Origin: Desulfobacula toluolica Tol2
GTDB taxonomy: Bacteria > Desulfobacterota > Desulfobacteria > Desulfobacterales > Desulfobacteraceae
DNA: 64,000 nucleotides
Assembly (NCBI RefSeq): GCF_000307105.1
Contig: NC_018645.1
Coordinates: 1,376,578 to 1,440,577, forward strand
Direction of reading: 5' to 3'
Shown: in pieces, positions 8,353 through 16,599 of the stretch
How positions within the stretch are numbered: the first letter of the stretch is position 1
Layout: every line of letters begins with the position of its first letter
Translations under genes and position numbers: made by a program
The notes under the pieces: generated by a model
Seen by the model: the letters and a program-made list of their open reading frames with translations, nothing else
The model's database searches: none
Told to the model about the DNA's origin: nothing

Positions 8353-9297
8353 ATGAAAAAATGGTTGCAGGAACATTTGATATGTCCTGAATGTCTTGAC
8401 TCACAAACAGCATTGACGCTTGAGATACAAGAAGAACACAATGATGATATACTTGAAGGAACATTAAATTGTCCGGGCTGTGGAAGCAGATATTTGATTC
8501 AGGAGGGCGTTGCCGTTATTGTTCCCCAAAAGACACTGCCTCATACCAAGGGGCATACAACATACAATTCCCAAAGCATGATGTCAGCCTATCTGTGGAG
8601 TCATTATTCTGAGTTTTTTAACGGTCCTGATGCCACGGATGCCTACCGAAAATGGGCGTCTTATTTCAAGCAAACAGATGGCTGGGCATTGGATATTGGA
8701 TGTTCTGTGGGGCGCTTGTCCTTTGAGTTGAGCAAAACACACACCTATGTGATTGGAGTGGATACTTCGTTATCTTTTATCAAAAAAGCCCGTCAGCTTT
8801 TATCTGATAAAAAGCTTGAGTTTGATCTCATTGTGGAAGGGCATATCACAGAAGAGCGTGAATGTGAACTGGACCCGGAATACGATTATAACGCCACAGA
8901 ATTTATTGTGGCCGATGCTCTGGCTCTTCCCTTTCGTTCCGATCTTTTTGCCACAGCTGCCTCTGTCAATATTTTGGAAAAGCTGCCTGATCCGATTCAG
9001 CATTTAAAAGAGGTAAACAGAATTTTACAAAAAGAGCAGGCAAACTTTTTATTCTCCGATCCTTTTTCGTGGGATGAAAGTGTTTCAAGTCCGGATCTTT
9101 GGATAAGCGGCCGCAACAAAGGCCCTGGCAAAGGCCGTGGCATGGATAATATTTGCCAATTGATAAAAGGAGAAAACAATGTGTTTGATCCTGGTTTTAT
9201 CATTCAGGAAAAAGGGGATGTGCTTTGGAAAATCAGGAAAACTCAAAATTTATGGGAACATATCACATCCCAGTTTGTCATTGGTAAAAGAGATTAA
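8353..9297 (+). CDS. SAM-dependent methyltransferase with N-terminal Trm112-like zinc ribbon
   Basis: This is a 314-residue protein. Residues 1-60 hold two CxxC knuckles (ICPECL and NCPGCGS) in a Trm112-like arrangement. The class I methyltransferase core begins at LDIGCSVGRLS (glycine-rich SAM loop), followed by the acidic residue in VIGVDTS and a later ADALALPFRSD segment. The start at 8353 is preferred over an in-frame upstream codon at 8272 because AAAGG lies just upstream and the zinc ribbon begins immediately. The substrate is unknown. Nothing resembles the NPPY/DPPY motif of DNA adenine methylases or the PC motif of C5 methylases, so it is probably not the missing DISARM methylase. The molybdopterin enzyme gene follows. 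Confidence 0.8.
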   Translation: MKKWLQEHLICPECLDSQTALTLEIQEEHNDDILEGTLNCPGCGSRYLIQEGVAVIVPQKTLPHTKGHTTYNSQSMMSAYLWSHYSEFFNGPDATDAYRKWASYFKQTDGWALDIGCSVGRLSFELSKTHTYVIGVDTSLSFIKKARQLLSDKKLEFDLIVEGHITEERECELDPEYDYNATEFIVADALALPFRSDLFATAASVNILEKLPDPIQHLKEVNRILQKEQANFLFSDPFSWDESVSSPDLWISGRNKGPGKGRGMDNICQLIKGENNVFDPGFIIQEKGDVLWKIRKTQNLWEHITSQFVIGKRD

Positions 9298-9301
9298 AAA
9301 G

Positions 9302-9384
9302 AACTGCCACGGCAGACCCGTTATTTCATCCATATTTGCCAACAGCAAAGCATGAAAGTCATTGTTGAGATTTTTGAAGACTTT
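9302..9384 (+). repeat. Dispersed intergenic repeat, copy A
   Basis: It begins AACTGCCACGGCAGACC about 5 nt after the methyltransferase stop and runs through TTTGCC-ACA-CAAA and TGAAAGTC to TTTTTGAAGACTTT. It aligns over nearly its whole length with copy D (32361-32440) and with the reverse complement of copy E (48200-48299). It ends 6 nt before the Shine-Dalgarno of the next gene. Confidence 0.7.
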
Positions 9385-9404
9385 AATATAAAGGAGAGTT
9401 TGTT

Positions 9405-11615
9405 TTGGGAAGAAAGCAGGAAGGCATCTGCGGACTGTGTTTTCACAGCCCTGGTTGCGGAGTGATTGTTCATTTTGATGAAGATGATAAAATTGACAGA
9501 TTGACACCTGATCCGGATGCTCCGTTGGGCAGTGTATTGTGTCCTATTGCCGACAGTGCAAAACAGGTTGTCTACTCTGAAAAAAGAATTCAACAGCCAT
9601 TGAAACGGGTAGGGCCAAAGGGGACTTTGAAGTTTGAGCCGATCAGCTGGGATGAGGCCTATGATATTATTGTTGAAAATCTCAATAGCCTGAAACACAA
9701 ATACGGCCCTGAAACCGTTGGATTTTATGCCGGAACCGGTTCGTATGAGCGCTCTTTTAAAGATATATACCAGTTGAAAGGGTCCAAGATCTATCTGGCC
9801 AGCAGTATTTTATTTCCTTTTGGATCACCCAATACTTTTGGAGTCGGTGCCCCCTGCTATACGTCTCTTGGTGTTCTGGCACCTCAATTGACCATGGGAT
9901 GTCTTCATACTGACATGTTTTCAGATGTGGATAATTCAGATCTGATTCTTGTCTGGGGAACAGATCCTTCCACTTCCACGCCTCCTGAAATGTTTGGACG
10001 GCTTATCACGGCAGCCAATGAAGGTGCCCGTATTATCGTAATTGATCCCAGGCGCACAAATGCAGCCAGGCTGCCCGGCAGTGAGTGGCTGCCCATAAGG
10101 CCTGGATCTGATGGCGCTCTTGCACTGGGGTTATCCCATATACTGATCAGGGACGACTGGGTAGATGATGTTTTTGTTGAAGACTGGACATTGGGATATG
10201 ATGAATTTGCAGAGTATGTAAAGGAATTTACTCCTGAATATGTGGCTCAATTGACAGGCATTGAAACTGATCGGATCGAACAGCTGGCTGAGGAAATAGC
10301 AGATTCTGAAGGGGCCAGCTATGTCATGTATACCGGACTGGAATATACCAAAAGCGGTGTCCAGAATCTTCGGGCTGTCATGGTACTCTGGGCCTTGGCA
10401 GGGCAATTTGATGTGGAGGGCGGCCGGTGTTTTGCCAGGCGGGAAAATTTGATTCCTATGGATAAAAGCTGTCAGATTCAAACTCCTGGATATGAAAAAT
10501 CCATTGGAAAGGGCCATTTTCCAGTGTATTCTTATTTTTGCGGCGGAGAACCCCATGCAAACCTTCTGCCCAAAGCCATCCTTGAATCAGAACCTTATAA
10601 AATCCGATCTTTGTTTGTTCTGGGGGCTTCCATTTTGACATCATGGCCAGACCCGCAGTTATGGCAGAATGCGTTTGATGAACTGGATTTCATGGTTTCT
10701 ATTGATCTGCAGCTCACAAGGGATGCTGCCTGGGCTGATATTGTTCTTCCCGCCACAACTGCGTTTGAGCAGGAATCCTATTGTTATTATGGTAATGCGC
10801 TGAGGCTAAGAAAAAAAATCATTGAGCCTGTTGGCCAGAGCAGGTCTTGTTATGATATCCTGGCTGAACTGGCAAATCGTCTGGAATACGGGCATCTTTA
10901 TCCCCAGGACAGCAAGGCGCTTCTTGAACAGATAGTTCAAGGGACCGGGCATACCATGGAGGATCTGGAACAGGCTCCGAAAAATACAGTCCGGGGTAAA
11001 ACTCAACCCATGGTGTATCGAAAGTGGGAAAAAGGATTGCTCAGAAAAGATGGAAAACCGGGATTTGAAACACCCTCCGGGAAATTTGAAATCAAGTCCA
11101 CCATTCTTGAACAATTCGGATACAATGGTTTGCCAAAATATGAAGAGTCCATAGAAACTCCTGTCAGCAATCCGAGGATGCTCAAACGTTATCCCCTGAT
11201 TCTCGGCACCGGCCCTTTTAAACCGGATATGAAGTCCTGCCTGAGAGCCATACCTGATTTTATGGAAAAATATCCTTATCCCATGGTCCAGATGAACCCT
11301 GAGGATGCTGCGGCACGAAATATTAAAACCAAAGATCCGGTAGTGATTAAAACAGCCAGGGGATCGGTTATGATGCGGGCCTATCTCACCGAAGATATCA
11401 TGGAAGGATTTGTCTATGCTCCGGTTGGCGGCGGAGGCCCTCAGGGGACGGATGAATGGAAAAAAGCAAATGTCAATATTTTAACAGACCTTGAACAATT
11501 TGATCCGATTTCAGGATTTCCTGTTTATAAGACCTTGCTGTGTCAGGTTAAAAAGAAAAAACGTCAGCGCAGAGGCATTGCTGTTCAAGATCCCAGTCTG
11601 GGATGTGTAGGGTGA
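9405..11615 (+). CDS. Molybdopterin (Mo/W bis-MGD) oxidoreductase, substrate unknown
   Basis: This 736-residue DMSO-reductase-superfamily enzyme has a [4Fe-4S] site at C9-x2-C12-x5-C18-x27-C46. MGD-binding segments follow (for example WGTDPSTSTPPEMFGRL and VIDPRRTNAARL), then the C-terminal molydopterin-dinucleotide-binding beta-barrel domain. Cys151 in GSPN...GAPCYTS is positioned to be the metal ligand. No Fe-S or membrane-anchor subunit is encoded nearby, so it may be a soluble stand-alone enzyme. Length and layout resemble acetylene hydratase and related small-molecule enzymes, but the substrate cannot be read from sequence. The start is TTG at 9405, supported by AAGGAG at 9391-9396 with an 8-nt spacer. 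There is no Tat signal, so it is probably cytoplasmic. Confidence 0.85.
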   Translation: MGRKQEGICGLCFHSPGCGVIVHFDEDDKIDRLTPDPDAPLGSVLCPIADSAKQVVYSEKRIQQPLKRVGPKGTLKFEPISWDEAYDIIVENLNSLKHKYGPETVGFYAGTGSYERSFKDIYQLKGSKIYLASSILFPFGSPNTFGVGAPCYTSLGVLAPQLTMGCLHTDMFSDVDNSDLILVWGTDPSTSTPPEMFGRLITAANEGARIIVIDPRRTNAARLPGSEWLPIRPGSDGALALGLSHILIRDDWVDDVFVEDWTLGYDEFAEYVKEFTPEYVAQLTGIETDRIEQLAEEIADSEGASYVMYTGLEYTKSGVQNLRAVMVLWALAGQFDVEGGRCFARRENLIPMDKSCQIQTPGYEKSIGKGHFPVYSYFCGGEPHANLLPKAILESEPYKIRSLFVLGASILTSWPDPQLWQNAFDELDFMVSIDLQLTRDAAWADIVLPATTAFEQESYCYYGNALRLRKKIIEPVGQSRSCYDILAELANRLEYGHLYPQDSKALLEQIVQGTGHTMEDLEQAPKNTVRGKTQPMVYRKWEKGLLRKDGKPGFETPSGKFEIKSTILEQFGYNGLPKYEESIETPVSNPRMLKRYPLILGTGPFKPDMKSCLRAIPDFMEKYPYPMVQMNPEDAAARNIKTKDPVVIKTARGSVMMRAYLTEDIMEGFVYAPVGGGGPQGTDEWKKANVNILTDLEQFDPISGFPVYKTLLCQVKKKKRQRRGIAVQDPSLGCVG

Positions 11616-11752
11616 TAAAATAAACTACAATGATGTTTTCAAAAATAAATCGTTCTTCAGGTAGTTTACCATTAAATTGCAGGAAGGTTTATGGTATAGA
11701 TGCGTCAAAGATTTCGGGATAAGAAAATAACAATGGATAATATGATTTAAAT

Positions 11753-12769
11753 ATGAAAATTAATATTGCAATCAACGGGTATGGCAGAATCGGACGTTGT
11801 ATTACCAGGGCTTTGTATGAATCTGAAAAGTTTTATGACAAAATTAATCTTGTGGCTGTCAATGAGATGGCCGATGCAAATACCATCTATCATTTGACCA
11901 AATATGATTCCACACATGGCAGGTTTCCTTTTAATGTTAAAAATGAAAAATCAGCTATGGTGATCAATGAAGATCACATAAAAATATTGCAGGAAAAAAA
12001 TATTGTCAACCTTCCCTGGAAAGACCTGAATATTGATGCCGTACTTGATTGCACAGGAATTTATAATGACAGGCAGGCAGCAGAGCTGCATCTTCTTTCA
12101 GGAGCAAAAAAAGTTGTTTTTTCACAGCCGGCAGCAGATGAAATGGATGCTACCATTGTGTATGGAGTTAATCATCATATATTGAGAAAAGAGCATACTC
12201 TCATCTCAAACGCATCCTGCACCACCAATTGCATTATCCCTGTCCTTCATGTGCTTGACCAGGTACTTAAAATTGAAAGCGGGAGTATCACCACTATTCA
12301 TTCTGCCATGCATGATCAACCCGTAATTGATGCTTACAATCCAGACTTGAGAAAGACCAGATCAGCCCTGCAGTCAATCATTCCTGTGAATACAGCCCTG
12401 GAAAAGGGAATTTCAAAAATATTGCCGTCCATGGAAGGAAGATTTGAAACACTGGCCATCAGGGTGCCCACAACCAATGTGTCCATAATGGATATAACAC
12501 TTCTGGTAAATAAGGATACCAATATCCAGGCTGTAAATAATGCACTGACCCGCGCATCTGAAAACGACTTGAAAAATATTCTTGGGGTGACGGATGAACA
12601 TCTGGTGTCATGTGATTTTAACCATGATCCGAGATCCTCTGTCATTGATCTTCACCAGACCCGGGTCAGCAAAAATAGGCTGGTTAAAATCCAGGCCTGG
12701 TTTGATAATGAATGGGGATACTCAAATCGAATGCTGGATACAACTATTGCTGCATTTGAAGCAAACTAG
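11753..12769 (+). CDS. Erythrose-4-phosphate / glyceraldehyde-3-phosphate dehydrogenase family protein
   Basis: This is a 338-residue NAD-dependent aldehyde dehydrogenase of the GAPDH fold. The N-terminal Rossmann motif is INGYGRIGR, the catalytic cysteine lies in SNASCTTNC (near 153), and WFDNEWGYSNRM closes the fold. Several stretches are of the Epd type rather than classical GapA: AVNEMADA, HSAMHDQPVIDAYNPDLR and CDFNHDPRS. It could therefore oxidise erythrose 4-phosphate in the DXP-dependent pyridoxal phosphate route, though many deltaproteobacterial members are annotated simply as GAPDH. It stands alone between two unrelated clusters. Downstream, convergent to cooC, only a weak stem (12791-12825) is seen. 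Confidence 0.8.
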   Translation: MKINIAINGYGRIGRCITRALYESEKFYDKINLVAVNEMADANTIYHLTKYDSTHGRFPFNVKNEKSAMVINEDHIKILQEKNIVNLPWKDLNIDAVLDCTGIYNDRQAAELHLLSGAKKVVFSQPAADEMDATIVYGVNHHILRKEHTLISNASCTTNCIIPVLHVLDQVLKIESGSITTIHSAMHDQPVIDAYNPDLRKTRSALQSIIPVNTALEKGISKILPSMEGRFETLAIRVPTTNVSIMDITLLVNKDTNIQAVNNALTRASENDLKNILGVTDEHLVSCDFNHDPRSSVIDLHQTRVSKNRLVKIQAWFDNEWGYSNRMLDTTIAAFEAN

Positions 12770-12881
12770 ACTGTACTTGGATTCTTATCTCTGATTTTAG
12801 TGTTGTTTTGGCAAAAAAAATCAGAAAAAGAATCGTTGATTCGATCTTGTCCAGGTTAGGAATTAATTAAATCCGCAGTCC

Positions 12882-13664
12882 TTATGAAGACAGTTTGATC
12901 AATTTTTTTGTGATATCTTTTAATTCTTCCGGTATCTGGTTAATGTCATCAAAGGGCCGTGTTCCATTTCTGTCAGAGGTAACAATTTCATCCATTTCAG
13001 GAATAAATCCCAAAATCTGGTAGCCAGGCATACTGTCTTTGATCAATTGCCTGTCTTCTTCTGATTTTACCCGGTTTCCCAATACCACAATATTTTTAAT
13101 CCCGATATCCTGGCCAAGTTTTCTTATTTTGTCAGCTGCCACCCGGCTTCTTTTGCCAGGGTTAACCACCACAATAAGTGCATCCACAGATCCTGAAGTG
13201 GCTCTTCCCAAATGTTCAACACCTGCTTCCATATCCATTATTACAACTTCATTTCTGGCTAAAACAAGGTGATTCATCAAGGCTTTTAAAATGGTTGATT
13301 CAGGGCATATACATCCTGATCCTCCTTGTTGAACCGTTCCCATGACCAGCAGTTTAACCCCGTCTTTTTCTATGGAAAACCGGTCAGGAATATCATCCAC
13401 CTTTGGATTGAGTGTGAAAAATCCGCCCATGGTGCCGGGCTGAGCCCCGGTTCGTTCTGCAATCAGATCGGATAGTTCTGAAACCGGGGTGATTGGTTTT
13501 GATTCATCAATACCAAGACCGGCAGCAAGATTGGCCACGGGATCAGCATCAATGGCAATGACTTTTGTGTCTTTATCTAATGCGGCAATGCATCGTGCAA
13601 TTAAAGAAGTGATTGTTGTTTTACCAACTCCTCCTTTGCCGCCAATAGCAAGTTTTAAGCTCAA
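12882..13664 (-). CDS. cooC: CooC/AcsF-type nickel-insertion ATPase
   Basis: This is a 260-residue MinD/NifH-like P-loop ATPase with the deviant Walker A GKGGVGKTT (8-16), a switch IDADPVANLA near 39 and the CxC motif in GSGCICPES (near 115-118). In this family CxC binds nickel at the dimer interface. It matures CO dehydrogenase and/or acetyl-CoA synthase by ATP-dependent nickel insertion, which fits its place as the last gene of the acs cluster. The start is TTG at 13664 with AGGAG seven nt upstream; no ATG serves better. Confidence 0.9.
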   Translation of the reverse strand: MSLKLAIGGKGGVGKTTITSLIARCIAALDKDTKVIAIDADPVANLAAGLGIDESKPITPVSELSDLIAERTGAQPGTMGGFFTLNPKVDDIPDRFSIEKDGVKLLVMGTVQQGGSGCICPESTILKALMNHLVLARNEVVIMDMEAGVEHLGRATSGSVDALIVVVNPGKRSRVAADKIRKLGQDIGIKNIVVLGNRVKSEEDRQLIKDSMPGYQILGFIPEMDEIVTSDRNGTRPFDDINQIPEELKDITKKLIKLSS

Positions 13665-13733
13665 AATAGGTCTCCTGAAATTTTAAAAAGTAAATTCTCC
13701 TTGATTTGATCCTGAATTCAATCAGGAATTCAG

Positions 13734-14027
13734 TCAGGATATTTTTTCCAATATGCTTCCCTTATGGTCCAATAAAAAAACGTCATATCCGTTTTTTTGA
13801 GCCTCATTCAAAAGGTCTTCTTTTATAATGGCCTGAGGCTCATATTTTTCGTTGATTATATCCTTGGGCATGATAAGGAAGCATTGCATTGCAATTTCTT
13901 TTGTTGCAAATGCAGGAATAAAAACAGCGTTTGTTTCTTTATCAGTATAACCCACAAATTGTTCGTCTTTAGTCCCGGGATTTTGAACAACAATATAATA
14001 CCAGGTTTCTTTTGTCTGTTCAGTCAA
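13734..14027 (-). CDS. Conserved-looking 97-aa protein of unknown function in the acs cluster
   Basis: This is a small soluble protein with no cysteine pair, membrane segment or signal. It contains WYYIVVQNPGTKDEQFVGY followed by a charged C-terminal half. It starts with TTG at 14027, with AGGAGG about 11 nt upstream. It lies between acsE and cooC on the same strand, so a role linked to the acetyl-CoA pathway (assembly or regulation) is a reasonable guess. I do not recognise the family with confidence; the first half vaguely resembles SseB-like domains. A terminator-like hairpin separates it from acsE, so it may have its own transcript together with cooC. Confidence 0.7.
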   Translation of the reverse strand: MTEQTKETWYYIVVQNPGTKDEQFVGYTDKETNAVFIPAFATKEIAMQCFLIMPKDIINEKYEPQAIIKEDLLNEAQKNGYDVFLLDHKGSILEKIS

Positions 14028-14116
14028 TTTTCTAAATTCCTCCTGAAAGGTTTGTGTCTTTCAAATATAAGCCTATTTTATACAAAATAAAGGTATAAAA
14101 TAGGCAATACAAAGAA

Positions 14117-14154
14117 AAAAAGCCCCTGTCCTTCATACTGGATCAGGGGCTTTT
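14117..14154 (-). terminator. Rho-independent terminator after acsE
   Basis: The arms AAAAGCCCCTG and CAGGGGCTTTT enclose a 16-nt partly paired loop. Read on the minus strand the stem is followed by a run of T, so it should end or attenuate the acs transcript 25 nt after the acsE stop. It is nearly symmetrical and could also stop rightward transcription. Confidence 0.8.
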
Positions 14155-14178
14155 AAAAGCTTTAGGGCTTAGGAGATA

Positions 14179-15084
14179 CTAAATTTCAAGCCATGAATCA
14201 GAATAGAGTGTTTCGCCCATAATGACTTTATAGGTTTTTGCATAATCCTGCAGTTCTTTATCCAGGCCTGCAATATCAGGTTCATTGCCATCCATCATGC
14301 CGTAAATCAGGTCAACGATATCCTGACGCTGGCCTTTGGCAATAGCAGTCAATTGTTTGTCAAGGGGATCAGAAATGACGGATTTCATACCGTATTTTTC
14401 AAGCATAACCATGTAGGTCTGATTGAGAATGCCGCGAAGATGTTCCGGAGGTCCATTGGAGATATTGGAAAGACCGCAGGTAGACTTAGCACCCGGTGCA
14501 ATCTCTTCAAGCATCATCTGGAAATTCATCAGACTCATCAACTGCTGCTGCTGGATATTGACTGGGGTTACAATACCGTCAACCCAGATCCGTTCATTTG
14601 CAACGCCCGCTTCGTTGGCAAAATAAATCAATTCAACGGCAAGGGCGGCTCTTTCATTTTCATCTCTTGGAAGACCTTCCGGACCCCACATCAGTGCAAC
14701 AAAATCAGCATCGTATTGAGCAGCCAGGGGAACCATTTTTTCATATCTTTCAGGACGTGCCATAATAGAATTGATGATATGCGGCTGATCAGCAGGTTTA
14801 CAAACTTTAAGTCCTGCTTCAATGGCATCAATGTTTGATGAGTCAAGAAGAAGGGGCATTCCCGGAACAGCTTCCTGAACAACATTGACAACCCATGGCA
14901 TTAATTCGGTGCCGAATTTTTTTGCAGGCCCCAGGTTGATATCAATATAATCCATTCCCAGTTCTTTTTGTCTTAAAACTTCTTCCTGAATGGGTACTGG
15001 ATTACGTTTGGCGGGATCTGCTTCTTTGAATTCTTTTCCAATAACTCTGGAAATGACATTCAGACTTTCACCAAATAGTATCAT
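14179..15084 (-). CDS. acsE: Methyltetrahydrofolate:corrinoid/iron-sulfur protein methyltransferase
   Basis: This is a 301-residue pterin-binding TIM-barrel protein. Signature segments are YIDINLGPAKK (substrate-binding Asp/Asn of the DxNxG type), PLLLDSSN near 80 and GLSNISNG near 200, as in AcsE and MetH pterin domains. It moves the methyl group between methyl-THF and the cobalt of AcsC/AcsD, joining the methyl and carbonyl branches. It is somewhat longer than classical acetogen AcsE (about 262 residues); the extra length is a C-terminal helical extension. AAAGGAAG precedes the ATG. It is the fifth gene of the acs run. Confidence 0.92.
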   Translation of the reverse strand: MILFGESLNVISRVIGKEFKEADPAKRNPVPIQEEVLRQKELGMDYIDINLGPAKKFGTELMPWVVNVVQEAVPGMPLLLDSSNIDAIEAGLKVCKPADQPHIINSIMARPERYEKMVPLAAQYDADFVALMWGPEGLPRDENERAALAVELIYFANEAGVANERIWVDGIVTPVNIQQQQLMSLMNFQMMLEEIAPGAKSTCGLSNISNGPPEHLRGILNQTYMVMLEKYGMKSVISDPLDKQLTAIAKGQRQDIVDLIYGMMDGNEPDIAGLDKELQDYAKTYKVIMGETLYSDSWLEI

Positions 15085-15122
15085 GTTCTCTTCCTTTTAT
15101 AATTTAAGAATATTTTATTTTT

Positions 15123-15158
15123 AAAGCCGGGGCATTGATTGAAATTGCCCCGGCTTTT
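15123..15158 (-). terminator. GC-rich intercistronic hairpin between acsC and acsE
   Basis: A perfect 12-bp stem (AAAGCCGGGGCA / TGCCCCGGCTTT) has an 11-nt loop and begins 9 nt past the acsC stop. On the minus strand the following tract is TTTAAAAAT, weaker than a normal U-run. A partial terminator, or an mRNA 3'-end stabiliser setting gene dosage, is more likely than full termination. Confidence 0.65.
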
Positions 15159-15166
15159 CGTGAGTC

Positions 15167-16507
15167 TTATTTTGATTTGAGGAATGCAGGCAGATGTGCC
15201 GCTTCCCTTGGTCCGACTGTAATGGTCCAGCCGGGCAGTTCTTCTTCAATATCACCTGCAATAGCTGCAGCATAACCCGGAATAATGAGTTCAGTGTGTT
15301 TTACCTTGTCCATTATGCCGCTTTTCTTAACAAACATGCCCACATCGTCACCGCCGAATTTACCGGCAGCCCATGCAGTCAGAACAGAAAGACCTTCAGA
15401 ATCTTTGATTAATAACCATGCAGGAACTTTACTGGCTTCAATTTCACCTGAAACGATAAAATAGGTCAATGCAAAGTTAGTGGTTACAAGAACCGGAGAA
15501 TTTTCATCCGGGTTCCCAATTTCAAAAATACCTTCAGTTACGGTCATGGGACGCTGGGGATCAGTATAGATATTGAGTCGTTCAAGCAACAAGGGGAACA
15601 AAGATTCTGACGTGAAATCAGACATCACAACAATACCGCCGTATTTTGCAACCATCATGCCGGCAATCAGTGTTTCCATATCAAGGTTGGAAGCCATTTC
15701 GCAGGGGAATGTAATGGTTGGGAAACCCAAGGCTTTGTTGGAAGCTTTAAGAGCAGCACGCCGGATGGCAACCTGATCTTCAAGAGCTTGTTTGATCTCT
15801 CTTGAACCCGGATCAAGGACAAGGTCTTTAAGTCCCATGCCCGTCAGTTTTTCCGTCAAAGGCTGGAGTGCCTCAACTGAATCGGCTTTCACTGCCAGGG
15901 GCAGATCATTGTCTTTTGCCAGAGCGCCCATTTCGTCAGCATTATCAGCAGTTGCAGCATAAAGCAGAGGACGTTTAAAACCGGCAGTTTCAACACCGGC
16001 TTTCATAACATCAATGTCCTGAGTCATCAGAACCAGGTTGAATTCCGATTCTTTGGCAATTTTACCTGCAACAGTTGCAAAAGCTTCAGCACCGTTACCC
16101 GCATCTTTTACAACCAGAAGCTCAGGTCTTAGATTAAGGCCTACACGCTCATACTGGAAAGCATTGTAAATTTTAAGGGTTTTATCAAGTTCTGCCGCAT
16201 CAATGTCTGAAGATACAGTTGCTGCAAGAATTGTTGGGTTAAAAAATGTTTTTTCATGTCTGTAAAGAACTGTTTCTCCACCTGTTGTGGTTTTGCGGAC
16301 ACCTTTACCAAGTGCTACAGGCCGGATAGGTGGTGCTGATGCTTCAGCCAGTTGTTCTTTTGCTTCATCTGAAACATAAGGACAGCTATCAAGTTCAGCC
16401 TTTCCAGATGCAAGATTCATTGCAAAGGCAAGGCATGTAGGAACTCCGCACTCCTTACAATTTGTTTTGGGTAGGAGTTTGAATATCTGTATACCGGTTA
16501 ATGCCAT
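15167..16507 (-). CDS. acsC: Corrinoid/iron-sulfur protein large (gamma) subunit
   Basis: This is a 446-residue protein. The N-terminal [4Fe-4S] motif is C17-x2-C20-x4-C25-x16-C42, the usual arrangement for AcsC/CdhE. A TIM-barrel domain and a C-terminal corrinoid-binding domain follow. Together with AcsD it carries the methyl-cobalt intermediate from AcsE to AcsB; the [4Fe-4S] cluster reactivates Co(II). AAGGAG lies just before the ATG. Hairpins flank the gene on both sides. Confidence 0.93.
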   Translation of the reverse strand: MALTGIQIFKLLPKTNCKECGVPTCLAFAMNLASGKAELDSCPYVSDEAKEQLAEASAPPIRPVALGKGVRKTTTGGETVLYRHEKTFFNPTILAATVSSDIDAAELDKTLKIYNAFQYERVGLNLRPELLVVKDAGNGAEAFATVAGKIAKESEFNLVLMTQDIDVMKAGVETAGFKRPLLYAATADNADEMGALAKDNDLPLAVKADSVEALQPLTEKLTGMGLKDLVLDPGSREIKQALEDQVAIRRAALKASNKALGFPTITFPCEMASNLDMETLIAGMMVAKYGGIVVMSDFTSESLFPLLLERLNIYTDPQRPMTVTEGIFEIGNPDENSPVLVTTNFALTYFIVSGEIEASKVPAWLLIKDSEGLSVLTAWAAGKFGGDDVGMFVKKSGIMDKVKHTELIIPGYAAAIAGDIEEELPGWTITVGPREAAHLPAFLKSK

Positions 16508-16540
16508 TTTTTTCTCCTTAAGTGTTAAAAACCTTATGGT

Positions 16541-16590
16541 AAAGGCCCGGCAGCATTATTTCTGGTGTGAAAAGCTGTCGGGCCTTTTTT
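16541..16590 (-). terminator. GC-rich intercistronic hairpin between acsB and acsC
   Basis: The arms AAAGGCCCGGCAGC and GCTGTCGGGCCTTT pair with one G:T position around a 22-nt loop, starting 10 nt past the acsB stop. The downstream side on the minus strand is only TTTACC, so termination should be partial at most. It resembles the element after acsC. Confidence 0.65.
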
Positions 16591-16599
16591 GTTTAGTTA

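Noticed and set aside
8353-9297. The zinc-ribbon methyltransferase as the missing DISARM DNA methylase
   Set aside because: No DNA-methylase catalytic motif, opposite strand, and Trm112-like N-terminus; looks like a small-molecule, RNA or protein methylase.
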